From: SG8-39 sp041558415
GTDB taxonomy: Bacteria > Pseudomonadota > Gammaproteobacteria > Burkholderiales > SG8-39
DNA length: 16,102 nucleotides
Assembly (NCBI GenBank): GCA_041558415.1
Contig: JBFFEY010000068.1
Span: forward strand, 1 to 16,102
Reading direction: 5' to 3'
The notes beneath the pieces were generated by a model. The model was not told where the DNA came from, did not search any database, and worked only from the letters and a program-made list of their open reading frames with translations. Below, in pieces: positions 14,952-16,102 of the stretch. The position numbers and the translations under genes are program-made. Position 1 is the stretch's first letter, and each line of letters opens with the position of its first letter.

Positions 14952-15587
14952 CTAGCGGACGCGCGTGGTGGCCACCGGCGCATCGCTGCGCTCGCCGTGA
15001 ACCGTGTCGACGAGGCGCGCCGCGGCCTGTTCCATGTCGACCACGTAGCCGTCGACTCGGCTCTTGAAATGGCGATAGAAAATGAGCGACGGGATCGCAA
15101 TGCCGATGCCGAAGGCCGTGTTGTACAGCGCGACCGAGATGCCGTGCGCCAGCTGCTGCGGGTTGGTCCCAGTCGGCGACTGGGAGGCGAAGATCTCGAT
15201 CATGCCGATGACGGTGCCGAACAGTCCGAGCAGCGGCGAGGCGGTCGCGATCGTGCCGAGCGTCGTGAGGAAGCGCTCCAGGTCGTGCGTCACGGCGCGC
15301 CCGGCCTCTTCGATCGCCTCGCGCATGACGTAGCGCGAACTGGCATGGTTGCGCAACCCCGCGGCGAGCACCACGCCCAATGGCGAATCCTTGGCCAGCC
15401 GCTCGAGCACTTCCTCCGACACGCCGTGGCGCTTGTAGACCGTGACGACCTGCTCCAGCAGGGTGGGCGGCACGATTTTGGCGTGGCGCAGCGAAATGCT
15501 GCGCTCGATGATCAGCGCCACCGCAATCACGGAGGCAGCGAGCAGCGGCCAGATCGGCCACCCGGCGGCTTGAATAATCGCGAACAC
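14952..15587 (-). CDS. exbB: ExbB/TolQ/MotA-family proton-channel subunit
   Basis: The product is 211 residues with three predicted membrane helices: about residues 10-30 (WPIWPLLAASVIAVALIIE), 110-135 (LGTIATASPLLGLFGTVIGMIEIF) and 150-172 (SVALYNTAFGIGIAIPSLIFY). The second and third carry the family's pore-lining Thr and Gly residues. The start is GTG 15587 with AGGA about ten bases upstream. It is the first gene of the minus-strand block that continues exbD-lpxK-Trm112-kdsB-adk. A CRP-like palindrome lies 42 bp upstream (15629-15646), suggesting catabolite or global-regulator input to the operon. Confidence 0.93.
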   Translation of the reverse strand: MFAIIQAAGWPIWPLLAASVIAVALIIERSISLRHAKIVPPTLLEQVVTVYKRHGVSEEVLERLAKDSPLGVVLAAGLRNHASSRYVMREAIEEAGRAVTHDLERFLTTLGTIATASPLLGLFGTVIGMIEIFASQSPTGTNPQQLAHGISVALYNTAFGIGIAIPSLIFYRHFKSRVDGYVVDMEQAAARLVDTVHGERSDAPVATTRVR

Positions 15588-15628
15588 GTACGATTCCTGG
15601 TGGTTTCGACTGTGGGCTTCCGTCGCGA

Positions 15629-15646
15629 GTGTGACTTAATTCACAC
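15629..15646. promoter_or_regulatory. CRP/Vfr-like palindrome upstream of exbB
   Basis: GTGTGACTTAATTCACAC contains TGTGA-N6-TCACA, the classical CRP consensus, with perfect 6-bp arms. It is 42 bp upstream of the exbB GTG. I cannot place a convincing -10/-35 pair, so whether it would activate or repress is not determined. Confidence 0.6.
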
Positions 15647-15656
15647 TTTCGGCGCC

Positions 15657-15671
15657 AGCCACGCGGTGGCT
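15657..15671. repeat. Short inverted repeat
   Basis: AGCCACGCGGTGGCT has perfect 6-bp arms and a 3-nt centre, ten bases beyond the CRP-like palindrome. The function is unknown; it may be part of the exbB control region. Confidence 0.4.
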
Positions 15672-15817
15672 AAGTCCTCCACCCACATCCGTACGCGGCC
15701 CTCGAAGGCACCGCGGCGCGGGACGCGCGCACTTTAGCCAAAGCCCAACCCTGCGGCAAGGCGCGGACCGCTGCGCAGCGTGGGCAGCATCGGCGCGCGA
15801 CAACAAAGCTGCGCGCG

Positions 15818-15852
15818 TTATCCACAAAAGTTGTGGATAAGTTTGTGGATTC
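15818..15852. other. DnaA-box cluster
   Basis: TTATCCACA (15818-15826) is a perfect DnaA box, TGTGGATAA (15832-15840) is a perfect box on the opposite strand, and TGTGGATTC (15844-15852) is a near match. Another near match, TGTGGATTG, lies at 16011-16019. An A/T-rich stretch with a T7 run follows (15908-15930), unusual in this high-GC DNA. This could be a replication origin element, a DnaA-titration site or a DnaA-regulated promoter. Confidence 0.6.
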
Positions 15853-16102
15853 TTGTTGAGCAGATCGATTTCACCCTCTTAGGCCACGCGCTTTATCGGC
15901 CTCGATCAAAATTTGAGCAGTTTTTTTCGAAGCGATTACAGCGGCTTACGGAAAAGAATCGGGCTCCGCGCACGATCCCTGCAAACACGGTGGCCGCGCG
16001 GCTGGTGCTCTGTGGATTGGTGTAGAGTCGCTGCTGGCGGCCTGCCAGGGCTACCGGCCCGCGGCGTACAGCTCCACCGAGAGCACCTGGTTCGAGGGCT
16101 AC

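Larger units (their letters stand above)
15588..16102. other. Gene-free region upstream of exbB to the window end
   Basis: I see no convincing coding region in these 515 bases. The open frames are short and lack family similarity or good ribosome sites. It holds the CRP-like palindrome, a short inverted repeat, the DnaA-box cluster and an A/T-rich stretch. The last 80 bases return to high GC and one plus-strand frame (ending STWFEGY at the edge) is open from about 15919, so a gene could begin here and continue beyond the window, but no start codon is apparent. Confidence 0.5.

Noticed and set aside
15636..15827. A 63-codon minus-strand frame starting in the DnaA-box region
   Set aside because: No Shine-Dalgarno, no similarity, and it overlaps the CRP-like and inverted-repeat sites of the exbB control region.
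15935..15949. ATTAC and CTTAC pair resembling the 11-bp repeat arrays
   Set aside because: Only two units, spaced 10 bp rather than 11, and without the TGCAnGCGCGCG element at the right distance.
16022..16102. Possible start of a plus-strand gene at the right edge
   Set aside because: The frame is open but has no ATG or GTG start with a ribosome site and too little sequence to judge.

Overview
The window is high-GC bacterial chromosome, most likely from a betaproteobacterium. The grounds are the co-directional block exbB-exbD-lpxK-Trm112-kdsB-adk (an arrangement I recall from Burkholderiales-type genomes), lipid A/Kdo genes implying an LPS outer membrane, a proton-pumping pyrophosphatase, and frequent GTG starts. 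I see no insertion sequence, phage gene, CRISPR array, tRNA or rRNA.

Layout. (1) 1-141 (+) is the C-terminal tail of a gluconokinase; its stop overlaps the stop of a converging gene inside one CTAG. (2) 138-7810 is an accessory regulatory island: a lipoprotein plus stand-alone LuxR-type HTH pair (884-138, minus), a second, larger glycine-zipper lipoprotein (2322-1114, minus), a 1070-residue regulator joining a MalT/STAND-type ATPase half to a SARP-type winged helix plus BTAD end (5837-2625, minus), a sigma-54 activator with an unfamiliar N-terminal domain (7384-5894, minus), and, divergent from it, a second stand-alone LuxR-type HTH (7574-7810, plus). (3) 7825-11624 (minus) is a K+-independent-type H+-pyrophosphatase followed by an overlapping gamma-glutamyltransferase. 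(4) 11717-15587 (minus) is the envelope/housekeeping operon. (5) 15588-16102 has no convincing gene but contains a clean CRP-like palindrome and a DnaA-box cluster.

The most interesting part is the island's wiring. Two sigma-54 (-24/-12) promoters are readable: one drives the small LuxR-HTH gene beside the sigma-54 activator, the other drives the large lipoprotein. Separately, two control regions (upstream of each lipoprotein) carry three direct repeats of GTAAG spaced exactly 11 bp, followed after an identical 5-nt gap by a shared TGCAnGCGCGCG element. Heptamer-type direct repeats at 11-bp period are the known mode of SARP binding, and a SARP-domain regulator is encoded 25 bp from one set. 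I infer a local regulon in which a sigma-54 activator, a MalT-SARP hybrid and two free-standing LuxR-type DNA-binding domains control two envelope lipoproteins. The function of the lipoproteins and the inducing signal are not visible from sequence.
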